A stretch of DNA of 64,000 nucleotides from Flavobacterium sp. 270. Its GTDB lineage: Bacteria; Bacteroidota; Bacteroidia; Flavobacteriales; Flavobacteriaceae. Position numbers and translations under genes: made by a program. Numbering within the stretch: position 1 is the stretch's first letter; each line of letters begins with the position of its first letter. The DNA lies in contig NZ_SODM01000005.1 of assembly GCF_004368785.1 (NCBI RefSeq), forward strand, positions 62,001-126,000, in the 5' to 3' direction. A model generated the notes under the pieces. That model saw only the letters and a program-made list of their open reading frames with translations. It did not search any database and was not told the DNA's origin. Shown one piece after another: positions 61,176 to 64,000 of the stretch.

Positions 61176-62249
61176 ATGAATAATATGCCTGTTCAGAACG
61201 ATGAAATATCGTTAAAAGATCTAATAAAAAAAATAAATGAACTGTATGTCTATTTGCTTTCTAAATGGAAAATTATTGTCTTAGCTGTAATTGTGGGGGC
61301 ACTAATTGGTTTAACTTATTCTTTTATAAAAAAACCTGTTTATACTGCGACTTTATCATTTGCGTTAGAAGATGATAAATCTTCTGGAGGTGGATTAGGA
61401 AGTGCGCTAGGACTAGCGAGTTCATTCGGTTTGGATTTAGGAGGTAGCGCAGGCGGTATTTTTACCGGCAGTAATTTGACAGAGTTGTTTAAATCAAGAT
61501 CAATGGTGGAAAAAACGTTACTTTCTCCAGTTACAATAAATGGAAAAGTTATTTCTTTAGCAGAAATGTACATTCAAAATAATAAATTTAGGGAAAAGTG
61601 GAATAAAAATACTAAATTAACAAATATTGAATTTTTACCAAATTCTAATAGAAAAAATTTTACACGAGTGCAAGACAGTGTTTTAGGTAAAATATACGAA
61701 AATTTATCAAAAACAAGCCTATTTGTTGGACAAAAGGATAAAAAAATTGCAGTAATTAATATTGATGTTTCTTCTAAAAATGAATTATTTTCAAAATATT
61801 TTTGTGAGGCTTTAGTTAAAGAAGTGGGATCATTTTATGTTGAAACAAAAAGTAAAAAAGCAAGAATGAATATGGCTATTTTAGAGCGTCAAGTCGATTC
61901 TATTCGAGGAGAGTTGAATGGTGCAATTACTGGTGTAGCAGTAGCTAATGATAATACTTTTAATCTAAATCCTGCTCTAAATGTCCGTCGCACTCCTTCT
62001 GCGAGAAGGCAAGTTGATGTTCAAGCAAATACTGCCATACTTACTGAATTAGTTAAACAAGCAGAACTCGCTAAAGTTACTTTGCGTAAAGAGACACCTC
62101 TAATTCAGGTTATTGACAGACCAATACTACCTTTGCCAAAAGAGAGTTTTGGAAAAGTAAAAGGTGCTATTATCGGAGGAGGTTTATTGACATTTTTAAC
62201 CATTATTTTTATTATGCTAAGGCGATTGTTAAATAACCTTTTAGAATAG
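61176..62249 (+). CDS. Wzz-type chain-length determinant/polysaccharide co-polymerase without kinase
   Basis: 357 residues from the ATG at 61176 (MNNMPVQNDEISLKDLIKKI); an in-frame TTG one codon upstream is not used. Two membrane helices (KWKIIVLAVIVGALIGLTYS at ~30-50 and AIIGGGLLTFLTIIFIMLRR near the C terminus) bracket the periplasmic Wzz domain. A Gly-rich stretch (SGGGLGSALGLASSFGLDLG, ~70-90) follows the first helix. There is no Walker motif, so it differs from the Wzc in the first operon. Start codon is 7 bases after the SLBB gene stop. Confidence 0.88.
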   Translation: MNNMPVQNDEISLKDLIKKINELYVYLLSKWKIIVLAVIVGALIGLTYSFIKKPVYTATLSFALEDDKSSGGGLGSALGLASSFGLDLGGSAGGIFTGSNLTELFKSRSMVEKTLLSPVTINGKVISLAEMYIQNNKFREKWNKNTKLTNIEFLPNSNRKNFTRVQDSVLGKIYENLSKTSLFVGQKDKKIAVINIDVSSKNELFSKYFCEALVKEVGSFYVETKSKKARMNMAILERQVDSIRGELNGAITGVAVANDNTFNLNPALNVRRTPSARRQVDVQANTAILTELVKQAELAKVTLRKETPLIQVIDRPILPLPKESFGKVKGAIIGGGLLTFLTIIFIMLRRLLNNLLE

Positions 62250-62370
62250 TTTATTTTCATTATCTGTAAAAGATAATTTGTCAAGTTATAATTTTAGTGA
62301 GTCTCTAAAGGTTGCATATTTTTAAAAGATATAGAGTTTCCAAGTAATATGAAAACTGCATTTACAATAC

Positions 62371-63825
62371 ATGAATGATAAAAGCATTAGATACAATTAT
62401 TTTCTAAATGTGTCTAGAATTGGATTTGGAATTTTGGTTGGTTTATTTACAATGCCCTATGTTAATAGAGCCATAGGAGTTGAAAGTTTAGGTAAAATTG
62501 AATATGTAAACTCAATAATTGCTTATTTTGTATTATTTTCTGCACTTGGAATTCCAATGTATGGAATAAGGGAAACAGCAAATAAGGGAAAGGACATAGC
62601 GGCTCGCACTAAATTAGTTTTAGAATTACTTTGTATTTTACTAATTACTTCTATTATTTCTTATGTTGTATTATTTCTATATGTAATAAATATCGATTCA
62701 TTACAACATCTAAAGTTGTTAATTGTGATAATGAGCTCCAGTATCTTTTTTTCGAATATTGGAATTGAATGGTTTTATCAGGGAATTGAGGATCAAAAAT
62801 ATATCACAATAAGATTTTTTGTAGTTAGAATAGTTAGTTTAATCTTGTTGTTTTTATTTGTTAAAAGCCCAAATGATTATATCAATTACGGAATTATTGT
62901 TGTGCTTTCAACAGTCGGGGGAAATATATTTAATATACTCTATCTCAGAAAACATTTAGATCTTAAAGGGATAAAATTTAAGGATTTAAATTTAAAAAAA
63001 CATTTTAAGCCAGTTCTAACGATTTTTATAGCCAGCATATCTGTAAGCATATATGTTCAATTAGATATTCTTTTGCTAGGGTCTTTAAAAGGCAATCAAG
63101 CAGTAGGATATTATGCAATGGCAAATAAATTAGTACGCTTCGTAGTAATTCTAATAACTACTTTAGGGACAGTTCTTCTTCCTAGACTTTCGTATTTAAT
63201 TAATAACGATAAAGATCAATATTTAATTTATATTAAGAAATCACTCAATTACTTTTTAATTATAGCATTTCCTTTTTCAATTCTCTTTTTTACTTTAGCA
63301 AAAGACTTTACATTACTAATGGGTGGTATATCATTTGCTCCTTCCATTCTTACAATGAAAATTTTATCTCCAATTATTGTTATTGTTAGTATTGCCTATT
63401 TTATTGGTTATTTAGTACTATACCCCCAAGGCAAAGAAAATATATATACTATTGCAGTTATCCTGAGTGCTGTTTTAAGTGTTGTTGCTAATTTTTTTTT
63501 AATACCAATAATGGGGCATATCGGGGCGGCAATTGTAGCGGTTTTATCTGAGTTGCTTGGTATAATTATAATGATAATATTTTATTATAAAGAATTATCA
63601 AAATTGAAATTATTAAATATTAGTTTACTTTATTATATAATATCTAGTACATTGATGTTCCTGATAATTTCGTTAATAAGTTATCTGGGACTATCACCCT
63701 TTATTAACTTAGTAATTTCCTCAGCATCGGGTTTTTTGACTTTTTATTTGTTTCTATATCTTATTAAAGAGGAAATTGTGTCATCAGTGATTTGTGATTT
63801 GAGATCAAAGTTTATTAAACTTTAA
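62371..63825 (+). CDS. wzx: Oligosaccharide flippase (Wzx-type, MOP superfamily)
   Basis: A 484-residue membrane protein with about 12-14 hydrophobic helices. N-terminal NYFLNVSRIGFGILVGLFTM, PYVNRAIGVESLGKIEYVNS and IEWFYQGIEDQKYITIRFF are typical of flippases that move undecaprenyl-linked oligosaccharide units across the inner membrane. The transported unit depends on glycosyltransferases not in the window. A short 9-codon frame (62349-62378) overlaps its start. Confidence 0.88.
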   Translation: MNDKSIRYNYFLNVSRIGFGILVGLFTMPYVNRAIGVESLGKIEYVNSIIAYFVLFSALGIPMYGIRETANKGKDIAARTKLVLELLCILLITSIISYVVLFLYVINIDSLQHLKLLIVIMSSSIFFSNIGIEWFYQGIEDQKYITIRFFVVRIVSLILLFLFVKSPNDYINYGIIVVLSTVGGNIFNILYLRKHLDLKGIKFKDLNLKKHFKPVLTIFIASISVSIYVQLDILLLGSLKGNQAVGYYAMANKLVRFVVILITTLGTVLLPRLSYLINNDKDQYLIYIKKSLNYFLIIAFPFSILFFTLAKDFTLLMGGISFAPSILTMKILSPIIVIVSIAYFIGYLVLYPQGKENIYTIAVILSAVLSVVANFFLIPIMGHIGAAIVAVLSELLGIIIMIIFYYKELSKLKLLNISLLYYIISSTLMFLIISLISYLGLSPFINLVISSASGFLTFYLFLYLIKEEIVSSVICDLRSKFIKL

Positions 63826-63930
63826 TGTATAAGAATTTAATAAGGGTATTTGAAAATATATTATTTTGAAAGCAAAGTTAGTGGTTAGTAGTTTTACAAT
63901 GAGCTTATTAGATTGAATTAAAGATTAAGA

Positions 63931-64000
63931 ATGGAAAAAAAAGCACGTATTATAGCATTTTATTTACCTCAATATCATCCAATACCTGAAAATGACGAAT
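63931..64000 (+). CDS. WbsX-like glycosyltransferase/glycan-processing protein (start only; runs off the right edge)
   Basis: The 23 codons visible (MEKKARIIAFYLPQYHPIPE, then NDE) match the start of the WbsX family, whose members begin with an IAFYLPQYHPIPEND motif and belong to a glycoside-hydrolase-99-like fold. WbsX proteins are common in O-antigen and capsule clusters, where they are annotated as putative glycosyltransferases. The full protein cannot be judged. Confidence 0.75.
   Translation, partial: MEKKARIIAFYLPQYHPIPENDE

Noticed and set aside
62259..62277. ATTATCT/AGATAAT hairpin after the Wzz-type gene as a terminator
   Set aside because: The stem is short and AT-only and no T run follows, so a terminator claim is not supported; the wzx gene may be co-transcribed.
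1..64000. CRISPR arrays, insertion sequences, tRNA or rRNA genes, integrases, restriction or toxin systems
   Set aside because: No spaced direct repeats, transposase motifs, cloverleaf-like sequence or defence-type domains were seen on reading both strands; absence cannot be proven without a search.

Overview
The window is chromosomal DNA from a Flavobacterium-like member of the Bacteroidota. The support is: AT-rich sequence; promoters of the TTTG-N19/20-TAnnTTTG type, with no clear Shine-Dalgarno motifs; two SusC/SusD pairs; a fusA that is not followed by tuf; a UpxY-type NusG paralogue; and many exported proteins whose signal peptides end in SQ, AQ or an SC/GC lipobox. It looks like core genome on the left and middle, running into a strain-variable surface-polysaccharide locus on the right. 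I see no tRNA, rRNA, CRISPR array, insertion sequence or integrase.

Region by region. (1) 1-10.8 kb: the 5' part of a large alpha-2-macroglobulin-type protein (minus), a TPR protein, murein peptide ligase Mpl, radC, a YjjG-type nucleotidase and an exported orphan (plus), rarA (minus), a rhomboid protease and another exported orphan (plus), then a DUF2490 protein and rlmB (minus). (2) 10.9-20.4 kb: two tandem SusC/SusD operons on the minus strand, each closed by an intrinsic terminator. They share a conserved block just upstream of each susC, and no degradative enzyme accompanies them. An Omp85-family outer-membrane protein follows (20.5-22.2 kb). (3) 22.3-39.8 kb: rpsL-rpsG-fusA-rpsJ, a terminator and new promoter, then the S10-spc-alpha ribosomal cluster rplC to rplQ with secY, infA, a 38-residue rpmJ and rpoA. 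A further promoter and a perfect hairpin lie between rpsN and rpsH. (4) 40.0-48.7 kb: carA, eno, gltA, two pentein-fold arginine/citrulline-type hydrolases, marC (minus), an orphan lipoprotein, a CoA-binding protein and recR. (5) 48.7-64.0 kb: a surface-polysaccharide locus.

The polysaccharide locus has two parts. The first is a Wza-like lipoprotein, a Wzc tyrosine kinase, a WbpP-type UDP-GlcNAc 4-epimerase, an animal-type UDP-glucose dehydrogenase and a UpxY/NusG-like antiterminator, closed by an 18-bp perfect terminator. The second starts from its own promoter. It has an unusually GC-rich leader that resembles the RfaH ops element and also contains an 18-codon mini-ORF overlapping the first gene start as ATGA. 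It then encodes a WbpO/TviB-type UDP-HexNAc dehydrogenase, ManC, RmlB, a six-SLBB export protein, a Wzz-type co-polymerase, a Wzx flippase and the start of a WbsX-like protein. The precursor genes point to UDP-GalNAcA (or UDP-GlcNAcA), UDP-GlcA, GDP-mannose and a dTDP-6-deoxysugar as building blocks. The leader downstream of upxY is the most promising candidate for an undescribed regulatory element.
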